Translations under genes and position numbers: made by a program
The notes under the pieces: model-generated
What the model saw: the letters and a program-made list of their open reading frames with translations, nothing else
Told to the model about the DNA's origin: nothing
Databases searched by the model: none
Assembly (NCBI GenBank): GCA_965206145.1
Contig: CBDBIK010000005.1
Location: forward strand, 558,001-622,000
DNA length: 64,000 bases
Direction: 5' to 3'
Origin: CBDBIK01 sp965206145
GTDB taxonomy: Bacteria > Pseudomonadota > Alphaproteobacteria > TMED109
Part shown: positions 33,040-42,018 of the stretch, piece after piece
Position numbering within the stretch: position 1 is the first letter of the stretch
How the letters are laid out: every line of letters begins with the position of its first letter

Positions 33040-35544
33040 ATGGACCACCGGCCTTCCGACGCTCGCATCCGTGCAGTCCTCGGACCTACTAACACCGGCA
33101 AGACCCGGCTTGCGGTCGAGCGCATGCTCGGACACGCAAGCGGAATCATTGGCTGTCCCCTCCGCCTGCTGGCGCAGGAAATCTACGATCGCATTGTTGA
33201 ACAGCGCGGACGTGCCACCGCGGCCCTCATCACCGGAGAGGAGCGCATCGTCCCGAAAAGCGCGAAATATTTTGCCGCCACCGTCGAGGCAATGCCTGTC
33301 GACCTTCCCGTCGAGTTCCTTGCTGTCGACGAGGTCCAGCTCGCGGCCGATCCCGAGCGGGGGCATGTCTTCACCGATCGCCTGCTCCATGCCCGAGGGC
33401 GCCAGGAAACCATGTTCCTCGGTTCCGAAACCGCACGTCTCTTACTGCGCCGTCTCGTTCCTGGTATCGAGATCGAAACCCGCCCACGGCTCTCTACGCT
33501 TCGCCATGCCGGCCACAGTAAGCTCACCCGCCTGCCACGTCGTTCGGCCACTATCGCCTTCTCGATCCAGGACGTTTATTCGATTGCTGAACTTGTTCGC
33601 CGGCGACGGGGTGGAGCGGCGGTCGTTCTCGGTGCCCTCAGTCCCAAGACCCGCAATGCGCAGGTGGCGATGTACGAGGAAGGCGAAGTAGATCACCTCG
33701 TCGCCACTGATGCCATCGGCATGGGGCTCAACATGGACATCGCCCATGTAGCGTTCGCAGCCCGACGCAAGTTTGACGGCCACATTTCCCGTGATCTCGT
33801 CCCTGCTGAACTTGGGCAAATTTCTGGACGGGCGGGACGCTATGTCCAGGATGGCACCTTCGGGACCACCGGAGATTGCCCGCCCTTCGAAGACAGAATC
33901 GTCGAAGCTCTCGAGGAGCACCGCTTCGCATCTTTGCAGCGTGTGACATGGAGGAGCCGGGATCTTGATTTTTCCTCGCATCAAAAACTCGCCACCAGCC
34001 TCGAGGTACCGCCGTCTGATCCCTGGCTTGTTCGTGTTCGCAAGGCGGAAGACGAACGCACGCTGCGAGCGCTCGTCCAGCAGGAAGAGGTCGCCCGCCG
34101 CGCCGATTCTTCTGACCGGGTGCGGCTTCTCTGGGATGTAGCCTCGATTCCCGACTTCCGGACTAATCGGGACGACACGCACATCGCACTCCTTGCAAAG
34201 ATCTTCCTTGCCCTCTCCGGCAAGAAGGAACGTCTCCCAGCGACCTGGACTCTTGGGCTTGTCGAACACCTCAATCGCTTCGATGGGGACCTCGATGCCT
34301 TGATGACCCGGCTCGAGCATGTCCGTGTATGGAGTTACGTCTCTCACCGGGAGATATGGGTGGAAGATCCGGACGCGCTCAAGGAACGCACACGTGAAGT
34401 CGAGGACAAGCTTTCGGACGCCCTTCATTGTGCCCTGGCGCAACGCTTCGTCGACAAGCGGATGGCTACACTCTCCCGAAGGATGAAAGACTCCTCGGAA
34501 CTTCTCAGTGCCGTGCGCCACGATGGCGAAGTGCGCGTCGAGGGGGAGTACGTGGGAACTTTGCAAGGTTTTTGCTTCCATTCCGATCAGGCGACTGGCG
34601 CTGACGACGCCCGTGCCGTCCGAAGTGCTGCTCGGCGAGCACTCGCCGGTGAAATGTCCGCCCGCGCCCGCGCCCTTGCCGCCGCTGGCGATGGCTCCTT
34701 CTCTCTCAACGACAAGGGGCAGATCCTGTGGGAGTGTGAGATCGTAGCGCACCTTGCTGCAGGAGATTCTCCGTGGCGTCCTCGGGCCGTGCTTGATGAA
34801 GAGGGACTGCTCGTGGGAAACGACCGAAAAGCGGTCGAAGATCGCCTGCAGACATGGCTTCGCAGGCACGTCGGAATCACCCTCGACCCGTTGTTCGCCC
34901 CGGCCCGTGCCGAACTCGAAGGTCCTGCCCGTGGGATCGCCTGGAGACTCCAGGAGGAGGCAGGCGTTCTTGCACGAACGAAAGAGGAAACGAATTTCGG
35001 TAATGGCGCACGAGATGTTGAACAACAATTGCGCGGTCTCGGTATTCGCATTGGGCGCACGTGCATTCATGTTCCGGCAATGCTTGAAAACGAACGCCGT
35101 CGTCTCTCCTGGCTCCTTGTTTCGGTTCATGCAAATGTGAAAATTACTCCCGTCCCGAAAGGTATCTGGCACGAAGCGGGTGACCGTCTGGCACGCCAGT
35201 GGGCTACCGCGGGCTTTCTGGTTATTGGCCGTGTCGCCGCCCGTGTCGCCGCCCTCGAAGAGGTCGTCTTCGCCATCAAACGACGTTCCTGGATGGGTGC
35301 CTTCGCTTTCGATGCAACCGAGGCGACAGGGCTTCCCGTTGAACTTGCCGACAGCCTGATTGCTGGACTCGGGCACCGAAAACTTTCCGAACAGGAAGGA
35401 CAAACGCTGTGGACCCGGAACGAACCTCGACGACAGCGCCCAAACACACGCCCGTCCGTCGACAAAAATTCCCCGTTTGCTGCTCTCGCAAGGCGTGCCT
35501 TCAAAACCCGTCGCGGTGCGAAGCAAAAGCCGGTACGCCGTTAA
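33040..35544 (+). CDS. SUV3-like RNA/DNA helicase
   Basis: An 834-aa superfamily 2 helicase. Walker A is GPTNTGKT at residues 15-22, the Walker B box is LAVDEVQLA (about 93-101), and the second RecA domain has VATDAIGMGLNMDI and QISGRAGRYVQDGTFG. These are diagnostic of the SUV3 group, related to mitochondrial RNA-degrading helicases and common in alphaproteobacteria. The C-terminal half carries no recognised nuclease and ends in a basic tail. The start at 33040 places the Walker motif at the usual distance. The gene marks the right edge of the accessory island. Confidence 0.9.
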   Translation: MDHRPSDARIRAVLGPTNTGKTRLAVERMLGHASGIIGCPLRLLAQEIYDRIVEQRGRATAALITGEERIVPKSAKYFAATVEAMPVDLPVEFLAVDEVQLAADPERGHVFTDRLLHARGRQETMFLGSETARLLLRRLVPGIEIETRPRLSTLRHAGHSKLTRLPRRSATIAFSIQDVYSIAELVRRRRGGAAVVLGALSPKTRNAQVAMYEEGEVDHLVATDAIGMGLNMDIAHVAFAARRKFDGHISRDLVPAELGQISGRAGRYVQDGTFGTTGDCPPFEDRIVEALEEHRFASLQRVTWRSRDLDFSSHQKLATSLEVPPSDPWLVRVRKAEDERTLRALVQQEEVARRADSSDRVRLLWDVASIPDFRTNRDDTHIALLAKIFLALSGKKERLPATWTLGLVEHLNRFDGDLDALMTRLEHVRVWSYVSHREIWVEDPDALKERTREVEDKLSDALHCALAQRFVDKRMATLSRRMKDSSELLSAVRHDGEVRVEGEYVGTLQGFCFHSDQATGADDARAVRSAARRALAGEMSARARALAAAGDGSFSLNDKGQILWECEIVAHLAAGDSPWRPRAVLDEEGLLVGNDRKAVEDRLQTWLRRHVGITLDPLFAPARAELEGPARGIAWRLQEEAGVLARTKEETNFGNGARDVEQQLRGLGIRIGRTCIHVPAMLENERRRLSWLLVSVHANVKITPVPKGIWHEAGDRLARQWATAGFLVIGRVAARVAALEEVVFAIKRRSWMGAFAFDATEATGLPVELADSLIAGLGHRKLSEQEGQTLWTRNEPRRQRPNTRPSVDKNSPFAALARRAFKTRRGAKQKPVRR

Positions 35545-35575
35545 ACAGCTCTGTACGCAGGTCTATCACCTCGAC

Positions 35576-36298
35576 ATGTCCTCCTCCCGACCTCTCATCG
35601 GCCTCACGCTCGACAGTGAGGAGGCTGGCAGCTACTCGAAATTTCCCTGGTACGCGATCCGGCAGAACTACGCCGATTGGGTCGGCGCAGCCGGCGGACT
35701 GCCCGTAGCCCTACCCCACGGACCTGCGATCCCGGACGAATTTCTCGACCGCATCGACGGCCTCGTAGTGACCGGTGGTGCCTTTGACGTGGATCCTTCG
35801 ATCTTCGGTGCAGACGAACGTCACGAAAGCGTCGTTACTAAGGGCCGCAGGACTTCCTTTGAACTCGCTCTCACTCGGAAGGCCCTCAAGCACGACATGC
35901 CTGTTCTCGGTGTCTGTGGAGGCGCACAACTTCTCAATGTCGCCCTTGGCGGCACCTTGGTGCAACACATCCCCGACTCAGTGTCACAAGCACTTGCGCA
36001 CGAACAGCCTAACCCGCGGAACGAACCCGGGCACGAGGTGGAAATTCTTCCCGGTACCCGGCTTGCCGAAATCGTCGGCAAACCCAGCCTAGAAGTGAAC
36101 AGCGCCCATCATCAGGCCGTGGACAGACCTGGACGCGGTGTTGTCGTGAACGCCCGCGCCCCGGATGGCGTGATTGAGGGCATCGAATTACCTTCATGCA
36201 AGTTCTGCATCGGAGTGCAGTGGCACCCCGAGTTTTCCCTCCAAGAAGGTGACCGACTTATCGCAAACGCGTTCGTCTGCGCCGCCAGCACCGCATGA
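35576..36298 (+). CDS. class I glutamine amidotransferase (gamma-glutamyl-GABA hydrolase-like)
   Basis: A 240-aa peptidase C26-type protein: PLIGLTLDSEEAG at the start, VVTGGAFDVDPS, the nucleophile GVCGGAQLLNVALGG (Cys near residue 114) and the histidine motif GVQWHPEF. This resembles PuuD-type hydrolases of gamma-glutamyl compounds. The open frame extends upstream into the helicase gene, but homology begins at ATG 35576. It overlaps rluB by 4 nt. Confidence 0.87.
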   Translation: MSSSRPLIGLTLDSEEAGSYSKFPWYAIRQNYADWVGAAGGLPVALPHGPAIPDEFLDRIDGLVVTGGAFDVDPSIFGADERHESVVTKGRRTSFELALTRKALKHDMPVLGVCGGAQLLNVALGGTLVQHIPDSVSQALAHEQPNPRNEPGHEVEILPGTRLAEIVGKPSLEVNSAHHQAVDRPGRGVVVNARAPDGVIEGIELPSCKFCIGVQWHPEFSLQEGDRLIANAFVCAASTA

Positions 36299-37020
36299 CC
36301 GAGAAGGGCGAGCGAATCGCCCGCCGCATCGCCCGGGCGGGACTCTGCTCGCGCCGCGAGGCCGAGCGCTGGATTGGAACAGGAAGGGTCGAGGTCAACG
36401 GATTTGTCATTCCTTCTCCCGCCCTCGTCGTCAGAGAGACAGACGCCATCTTGGTGGATGGCAAGCCACTTCCTACTCCGGCCGAGGTCCGGCTGCTCCG
36501 CTTTCACAAGCCCCGCGGCATGGTCACCACCCATTCCGATCCCGAGGGCCGCCCGACGGTGTTCGATCATTTACCCTCACACCTCCCCCTTACTCACGCC
36601 GTGGGACGACTTGACATCGATTCTGAGGGACTTCTTCTTGCTACCACCGACGGTGCTCTCAAACGCCGCCTTGAGCTTCCTGCCACGGGGCTGGCCCGGA
36701 TCTATCGCGCCCGCTGCTACGGAAAAGTCGATCCCGAACGCCTGAAAAGGCTCGAAGGCGGCGTAACGATCGACGGCATCCACTACGGACCCGTCCTGGC
36801 GACTGTGGAACGCACGAACGGAAGCAACGCCTGGATCGGTGTCACTCTCTATGAGGGAAAAAATCGTGAAGTCCGACGTGTGTTAACCCACGTCGGTCTG
36901 CGGGTGAACCGATTGATCCGCACACACTACGGACCTTTCTGCCTGGGGATGCTTCACTGCGGGGAATGGAGCGAAATTCCGCCCCGGAAGAGGCAGTCGT
37001 TGCTTGCGGAGATACCATGA
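36295..37020 (+). CDS. rluB: rRNA pseudouridine synthase (RluB/RsuA family)
   Basis: A 241-aa enzyme with an N-terminal S4 domain (RIARRIARAGLCSRREAERWI; GRVEVNG) and the RsuA/RluB catalytic domain with the Asp motif AVGRLDIDSEGLLLATTDG and EGKNREVRR. It probably modifies 23S rRNA, but RluE/RsuA specificity cannot be excluded. Translationally coupled by 4-nt overlaps to the amidotransferase before it and rsmD after it. Confidence 0.9.
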   Translation: MTEKGERIARRIARAGLCSRREAERWIGTGRVEVNGFVIPSPALVVRETDAILVDGKPLPTPAEVRLLRFHKPRGMVTTHSDPEGRPTVFDHLPSHLPLTHAVGRLDIDSEGLLLATTDGALKRRLELPATGLARIYRARCYGKVDPERLKRLEGGVTIDGIHYGPVLATVERTNGSNAWIGVTLYEGKNREVRRVLTHVGLRVNRLIRTHYGPFCLGMLHCGEWSEIPPRKRQSLLAEIP

Positions 37021-37586
37021 AAGCAGGCTTTGTTGTACTTGGCGGCGAGCACCGGGGCCGTAGGCTTGAGGTACCCCCAGGTCGAGCCGTCCGCCCGACC
37101 TCGGTCCGCGTTCGCAAAGCCCTTTTTGATCTTCTTGTCCACTCCCCGCGCCTGGACACGACCCTTGCGGGTGCGGGTGTTCTTGATCTTTTTGCAGGTT
37201 CAGGCGCGCTCGGTATCGAGGCGTTGTCGAGGGGTGCGGCGATCGCAACTTTTGTAGAGAACAACCTTTGGGCCATCCAGGCGATCAAAACAAACCTTGC
37301 ATCCCTTGGCATCGAAGATCGCGCACGCATTCTCCGGTGCGATGTGCTTCGGCTTCCTTCCGAGGCGAGCCCTCACGATCTCTGTCTTGCTGATCCGCCC
37401 TACGGAAAGGAGATGATCGCACCCGCCTTGAAACGTGCCGCCGAGACGGGTTGGCTTGCCAAGGAGGCATGCGCCGTCGCCGAAACCAGTCGCGAGGAGA
37501 CGTTCAACGTGCCCGTGGGTTTCCACCTCGTCGAAGAACGGAATCACGGGCGGAGCCGTCTCGTAGTCCTTCGCCACTTAGCCTAG
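37017..37586 (+). CDS. rsmD: 16S rRNA (guanine966-N2)-methyltransferase
   Basis: A 189-aa SAM methyltransferase. LGGEHRGRRLEVPPG near the N terminus, RPTSVRVRKALFDLL, the SAM motif LDLFAGSGALGIEALSRGA and catalytic LADPPYGK match RsmD. ATG 37017 overlaps the rluB stop; an upstream in-frame start would lie inside rluB. It converges with ispE, 13 bp between stops. Confidence 0.92.
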   Translation: MKAGFVVLGGEHRGRRLEVPPGRAVRPTSVRVRKALFDLLVHSPRLDTTLAGAGVLDLFAGSGALGIEALSRGAAIATFVENNLWAIQAIKTNLASLGIEDRARILRCDVLRLPSEASPHDLCLADPPYGKEMIAPALKRAAETGWLAKEACAVAETSREETFNVPVGFHLVEERNHGRSRLVVLRHLA

Positions 37587-37599
37587 GCAACATCTTCCA

Positions 37600-38460
37600 T
37601 CAGGAGATGATTCGGGCCGGCATGACCCACCATGTCGGGTGGTCACGACGCAAGTGTTTCGCCGCGCTTGCGGCGGCTTTCGCACTTTCCATGAGCGCGA
37701 ATGAGGCCGATCCGCTTCCCGTCATGCGCACGCCCTGAACGCCCGAAAGATTTGCAAGAGAATCGAAGGCCTCCCTTGCCGACGGGGCAAGCCGGAAAGC
37801 CGTTTCCTCGAGATCGTTTCGGGTGCGCGAGAGGTGGCCGGAAAGGCCACCACAGTCGATCGGCGGGGCGGGAGATGAACATGTGAGCGTGTGTGTCGCA
37901 TAGACTTTGGCCGTTGCAAGCTCGATCCTGGGATACGCAAGAAGAAGATGTCCTTCGATGGAGCGCTCGAGAGAGGAGATCTCGTCGCCGACGCCACGGG
38001 CAATGAGCGTCCGGGATAGAAGACACGCAGGTCCGTCGACACCGAGTGTCCGTGCAGTTCGAAGCGCAGGTTCTCCGCTGAGATCAAGCCCCCACATTTG
38101 GCAGAGAAGGCGGATTGCCGCGGCCCCGTCCGCCGTTCCGCCACCCAGACCCGCGCCTGGGGGGACTTGCTTGTCAAGGATAAACCGGGCTCCCGCGGCG
38201 ATTCCAGAGGATTTTGCCAGTTCGCGCGCAGCCCGAAGGACGAAGTTCTCCCCGCCTGCGGCGGCGACCAGATCGGCAAACGGTCCCGTCACTTGAAGCG
38301 AGAGTGAATCCGCCGCCTCGGCGCGGAGTTCGTCGTGCACGTCCAGAAAGGCGATCAGGGTGTCTATTTTGTGGAGACCGTCGGCACGGCGTCCAAAAAC
38401 ATGCAAGTGAAGATTGACCTTGGCCGGGGCTTTCTCGACAAGGAAGGAAAGGAGCGTCAG
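37600..38460 (-). CDS. ispE: 4-diphosphocytidyl-2-C-methyl-D-erythritol kinase, probable CTG start
   Basis: IspE phosphorylates CDP-methylerythritol in the MEP isoprenoid pathway. The GHMP-kinase ATP loop PPGAGLGGGTADGAAA is clear and the C-terminal VRMTGSGSASFAL fits the family. The first ATG (38406) would cut off the conserved substrate-binding start VEKAPAKVNLHLHVFG, so initiation must be upstream, where the frame offers no ATG, GTG or TTG. A CTG at 38460 lies just after GAGGAGAAGGAG, overlaps the stop of the TPR gene, and gives 286 aa (E. coli 283). The start is inferred. Confidence 0.9.
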   Translation of the reverse strand: MTLLSFLVEKAPAKVNLHLHVFGRRADGLHKIDTLIAFLDVHDELRAEAADSLSLQVTGPFADLVAAAGGENFVLRAARELAKSSGIAAGARFILDKQVPPGAGLGGGTADGAAAIRLLCQMWGLDLSGEPALRTARTLGVDGPACLLSRTLIARGVGDEISSLERSIEGHLLLAYPRIELATAKVYATHTLTCSSPAPPIDCGGLSGHLSRTRNDLEETAFRLAPSAREAFDSLANLSGVQGVRMTGSGSASFALMESAKAAASAAKHLRRDHPTWWVMPARIIS

Positions 38461-40175
38461 ATCTCCTTCTCCTCCGCCGGCTGCGGAAGCGGATCCAGGC
38501 CGTGCTCGAGCTTCCGTTCGATCTCCCGGACCAACTCTTCCTCAGGCTTCGAGCGCAGGAGAATACGCCATTGGAAACGAGCTTCCATGTGTCGGCCCGA
38601 TCGCCACAGAGCATCCCCGTAGTGATCGATGATCACCGGATCGCCGGGTTGGACGGCGAGCGCGCGTTCGAGTGTTTCAACGGCGGCGTCGAACTCGCCA
38701 AGGTGGTACTGAGCCCATCCAAGACTGTCGATGATGGCTCCGTTCCGGGGACGCTGTGCGGCCGCCTGTTCAACCATATTGCGGGCGGTTTCGAGCCTCT
38801 CGCCTCTCTCGATCCACGAATACGCCAAGTAATTGAGCACAAGTGGTTGGCCGGGCTGGAGCTCGAGCGCGCGATGCAGATCCTGCTCGGCGCGCGGCCA
38901 CTGCCGGGACTGGTCGAGAGCGAAAGCTCGACCGTAGAAAAGAGGCCAGTGCTCCTGGCGTGCGGGCTCACCCGCCCGCCCGATCGCTTCGGTAAAGGCG
39001 TCCACAGATTCCTCGTAGCGGCCGGCATTGCTGAGGATACGTCCCAGCGCGTCCAGCGCCCCCGTCCGTCCGGCGTGGCGGGCGGCAAGCTGACGGAGCG
39101 CTCTCTCGCCCTCATCAAGCAGGCCGCGATCGGCAAGAAGGTTGGCAAACAGCACGCCCGCATCCCACGACTCCGGTGCCAGTTCGGGCACCGAGCGGAA
39201 CGCGGAGATTGCTTCCTTAGTGGCACCGCTTGCCTCAAGAACTTGGCCGAGCAGAAGCTGAGCTGCGGGAAAATCGGGACGGAGATAAAGCGCCAGCCGC
39301 ACCTGCAAAAACGCGGGACGGTGAAAACCATCTCTTAACAGGATCCGTGCACCATCGTGGAACACCTCGGCAATTCCCTTTCGGGCGTCGGTGATCCCGG
39401 GGGCGAGTGCCTCCGGGGTGAGGTTTCCTTCCGCGATGGCGAGTCCCAGTCCCGACCGGGGATTGGTGACGCTGATCTCGTGAAGAATTGAGGTTGCTTT
39501 CTCGTTGCGGCCCGTCTCCCGGTAGTGGGCGGCGATGGCAAGACTTACCCGGGCCGGGCGTGCCCTCGTCGTCGCGGCCCTCGCGAAATGAAGCCCTGCG
39601 CGGGAGGTTTCATGACGCAAACGAAGAATCAGTCCTGCGTGGTAGTCGTGGAGTGGCGCAAGCGATCCTCGCTGAGCAAGTTCCTCCAAAGCGGGAAGTC
39701 CTATTTCTGGATTGCCTGCACCTGCGGCGATCCAGGCAGACAGGGCCGGCAGGAGGAAGGCATCCAGAATCATCGAAGACGATGAGACATCGCCCGCGAG
39801 CAGCAGGGAACGGATCCGTCCGGCGTACTCCCAGTGCCCCTCGGCCACGGCCCCCGCAAGGGCCACGAGTCTGGCTGAAAGTCCGCCACGATCCTCTTGG
39901 AGAAGACGATCGGCGAGCCCGACGGCGCGCTCCATCTGACCGTACTCGGCGAAGGCCTGCATCGCTGCGAACGCAATGCGTGGGTCGTTCTGCTCGCGCT
40001 CCAATACGTTGCCGTAGAACCTGGCGGCAGCGGCGATGTCGCCTCTGTCGGCGGCAATGACCCCTCCGAGATAGGCACCGAACCGCGAAGATTCGACCGA
40101 AGAGTCCTCCTGCGCCCAGGAAATGCCGGTAACAAAACAGGTGGCCAGGGCCAGATACAATGCACGCACGATCAT
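38457..40175 (-). CDS. TPR-repeat exported protein
   Basis: A 572-aa protein with a signal peptide (cleavage likely after ISWA, residue 21) and tetratricopeptide repeats throughout. Clear units are DALGRILSNAGRYEESVDAF, AEQDLHRALELQPGQPLVLNYL and AQYHLGEFDAAVETLERALAVQPGDP. It is likely a periplasmic or outer-membrane-associated scaffold. It precedes ispE with a 3-nt overlap, a pairing seen in Rhodospirillales-like genomes. No enzyme domain is visible. Confidence 0.87.
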   Translation of the reverse strand: MIVRALYLALATCFVTGISWAQEDSSVESSRFGAYLGGVIAADRGDIAAAARFYGNVLEREQNDPRIAFAAMQAFAEYGQMERAVGLADRLLQEDRGGLSARLVALAGAVAEGHWEYAGRIRSLLLAGDVSSSSMILDAFLLPALSAWIAAGAGNPEIGLPALEELAQRGSLAPLHDYHAGLILRLRHETSRAGLHFARAATTRARPARVSLAIAAHYRETGRNEKATSILHEISVTNPRSGLGLAIAEGNLTPEALAPGITDARKGIAEVFHDGARILLRDGFHRPAFLQVRLALYLRPDFPAAQLLLGQVLEASGATKEAISAFRSVPELAPESWDAGVLFANLLADRGLLDEGERALRQLAARHAGRTGALDALGRILSNAGRYEESVDAFTEAIGRAGEPARQEHWPLFYGRAFALDQSRQWPRAEQDLHRALELQPGQPLVLNYLAYSWIERGERLETARNMVEQAAAQRPRNGAIIDSLGWAQYHLGEFDAAVETLERALAVQPGDPVIIDHYGDALWRSGRHMEARFQWRILLRSKPEEELVREIERKLEHGLDPLPQPAEEKEI

Positions 40176-40257
40176 GCCATCTTACTTGCCTCCCTTCACG
40201 AAGCTCATGATTATATTGTAGACAAATGCAAAACTTCGCCCGTCCTTGACGGACAGA

Positions 40258-40301
40258 AACACAGCCCTAGTCTGCGTCTCTGAACACAGCCCTAGTCTGC
40301 G
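40258..40301. repeat. two-unit tandem repeat, 19-bp core, 25-bp period
   Basis: AACACAGCCCTAGTCTGCG occurs at 40258-40276 and again at 40283-40301 in the divergent spacer before the small basic protein. It may be a doubled binding site in the promoter region or a simple duplication. Confidence 0.7.
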
Positions 40302-40334
40302 CCCTTGGAACCCGCCAAAGACGGGGACGAGTCC

Positions 40335-40532
40335 ATGCCGCTCACAAAGAATAATCCCGCCGTCCGGGCGAACCGGACTCGCAAGGAAAAGACCCACGAC
40401 GGAAAGCCGGTGAAACCCGTGCTGTACCTTGGTAAGTGGGTCGGCCAAGGTCGCTACATCGCCGCCCAAGACGAATCCGGCAATCTCGTGCGAGACAACC
40501 AGGGGCGTCCGATCCCCTTCGCCTCCATCTGA
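40335..40532 (+). CDS. small basic conserved hypothetical protein
   Basis: A 65-aa protein (MPLTKNNPAVRANRTRKE, then KPVLYLGKWVGQGRYIAAQ and NLVRDNQGRPIPFASI), rich in Lys and Arg. ATG 40335 is preferred; a TTG at 40305 would add ten residues. It ends 11 bp before the uracil-DNA glycosylase start and is probably cotranscribed. No function can be assigned. Confidence 0.6.
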   Translation: MPLTKNNPAVRANRTRKEKTHDGKPVKPVLYLGKWVGQGRYIAAQDESGNLVRDNQGRPIPFASI

Positions 40533-40543
40533 GCGGGAGGCCG

Positions 40544-41320
40544 GTGACCTCTGCCACCCCCGAAGCTGCCCTGCTCGGCTGGTACGCGGAGTTGGGCGTA
40601 GACGAAGTACTCCTTGCATCCTCCGTAAACCGTCGGGGAAGGGAAGAGAGGCCCGCTCCGGCTCCTGGGGCAAAGCCGACACCGGCACAGGCGGCTGCAA
40701 GATCCGCGCCGCCGCGTCTGTCCGTCCCGCAGACCGTAGCTTCCACGCTTGACGGACTGCGCGCTGAAATCGAGGCCTTCGAGGGATGCAGCCTCAAACG
40801 CACGGCAAAAAATACCGTCTTCGCCGATGGTGAACCCGGTTCCGGAATCATGTTCATCGGTGAGGCCCCCGGAGCCGAAGAAGATCGCATCGGAAAGCCT
40901 TTTGTTGGCAAGGCAGGCAAGTTGCTGGACAACATGCTGGCTACGATCGGACGCGATCGGACCAACGTCTACATCACCAACATCGTTTTCTGGCGACCGC
41001 CGGGAAACCGTCGCCCGACCGACATCGAAACGGCGGTGTGCCTTCCCTTCGTGCACCGGCACATCGAACTCGTAAGGCCGCGCGTGATCGCACTTCTTGG
41101 TGCTGTCGCCGCCAAGACTGTGCTCGGAACTTCACAGGGCATCACTAGGCTACGGGGGAGATGGCATGATTTTCAGGCCGAATCTTTGGGAGCCCCCATC
41201 CCCGCGTTGCCAATGTTTCACCCGGCGTACCTGCTGCGTCAGCCTCTGCATAAGCGCGAAGCCTGGACCGACTTCCGTTTTCTGCGAGCGAAGATCGACG
41301 AAACCATGCCGGGCTCCTAA
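40544..41320 (+). CDS. family 4-like uracil-DNA glycosylase
   Basis: A 258-aa protein whose C-terminal 190 residues show the UDG fold: MFIGEAPGAEEDRIGKPFVGKAGKLLD (water-activating motif), ITNIVFWRPPGNR and the late MFHPAYLLRQP. It excises uracil from DNA. The first 65 residues form an Ala/Pro-rich linker. Only two cysteines are visible (EGCSLK and AVCLPF), fewer than the four that bind the 4Fe-4S cluster in typical family 4 enzymes; close alphaproteobacterial relatives may share this. A GTG at 40544 preceded by GGGAGG is chosen over the longer frame. Confidence 0.85.
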   Translation: MTSATPEAALLGWYAELGVDEVLLASSVNRRGREERPAPAPGAKPTPAQAAARSAPPRLSVPQTVASTLDGLRAEIEAFEGCSLKRTAKNTVFADGEPGSGIMFIGEAPGAEEDRIGKPFVGKAGKLLDNMLATIGRDRTNVYITNIVFWRPPGNRRPTDIETAVCLPFVHRHIELVRPRVIALLGAVAAKTVLGTSQGITRLRGRWHDFQAESLGAPIPALPMFHPAYLLRQPLHKREAWTDFRFLRAKIDETMPGS

Positions 41321-41358
41321 GCCCACCCCTTCCCCGATTACGAAAGCACGGAGTCGTC

Positions 41359-42018
41359 ATGAGCGCTGCGGCCATCTCCCTTGAGCGGGTTTCCGCCAGG
41401 TACAGCGGCGAAGACGTCATCCGGGAGCTCGAGTGGCAGGTCGACCGAGGTCAGAAATGGCTTCTTCTTGGCCCGTCCGGTTGCGGCAAAACCACCGTTC
41501 TCCACCTCCTCGCTGGCTTCCTTATCCCCTCGACGGGAACAGTTTGTATTCTCGGTCAGGATTTGGCCAAACTTTCTACGACGGAGAGGGACCGTTTCCG
41601 AGGCGGGGTGATGTCGGTCGTGTTCCAGAGCCGGCATCTCGTGTCCGCTCTCAGCGTCGAAGGGAATCTTCAACTTGCCTGTGAGTTGGCCCGCACGTCC
41701 TACTCCCGCACGAAAACCGGACAGATTCTCGAACGGCTCGGGATCGGCAGGCTGGGCGGGCGCAAGCCGCACGAGCTGAGCGGGGGAGAGGCCCAGCGTG
41801 TAGCGATTGCCCGTGCCCTCGTGACCGATCCGAAAGTGCTGCTCGCCGACGAGCCAACAGCGAATCTTGACGATGCCAACGCAAGTGCCGTCGTCGACCT
41901 TCTCGCGAGCGAGGCGGAACGATTGGAAGCGACACTCATCGTCGCCACCCACGATGGACGCGTGCTCGAACATTTCGAACGGCACCTGGTTCTTGACCAC
42001 GGGAAGGCCGTGTCATGA
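41359..42018 (+). CDS. ABC transporter ATPase (LolD/MacB type)
   Basis: A 219-aa ATPase with Walker A GPSGCGKTT, Q-loop in VFQSRHLVSALSVEGN, signature LSGGEAQR, Walker B VLLADEPTANLD and the switch histidine ATHDGRV. The closest type is LolD/MacB/FtsE, which power mechanotransmission rather than solute passage. It overlaps the FtsX-like permease by 4 nt and is followed by a DUF3299 gene. Confidence 0.9.
   Translation: MSAAAISLERVSARYSGEDVIRELEWQVDRGQKWLLLGPSGCGKTTVLHLLAGFLIPSTGTVCILGQDLAKLSTTERDRFRGGVMSVVFQSRHLVSALSVEGNLQLACELARTSYSRTKTGQILERLGIGRLGGRKPHELSGGEAQRVAIARALVTDPKVLLADEPTANLDDANASAVVDLLASEAERLEATLIVATHDGRVLEHFERHLVLDHGKAVS

Noticed and set aside
33442..35526. 694-residue open frame antisense to the SUV3-like helicase
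   Set aside because: Shadow of a GC-rich gene: no domain pattern, Cys/Arg/Pro-rich composition, no start signals, while the plus strand encodes a full helicase.
40258..40301. CRISPR-like repeat
   Set aside because: Only two units with a 6-bp spacer; no cas genes in the window.
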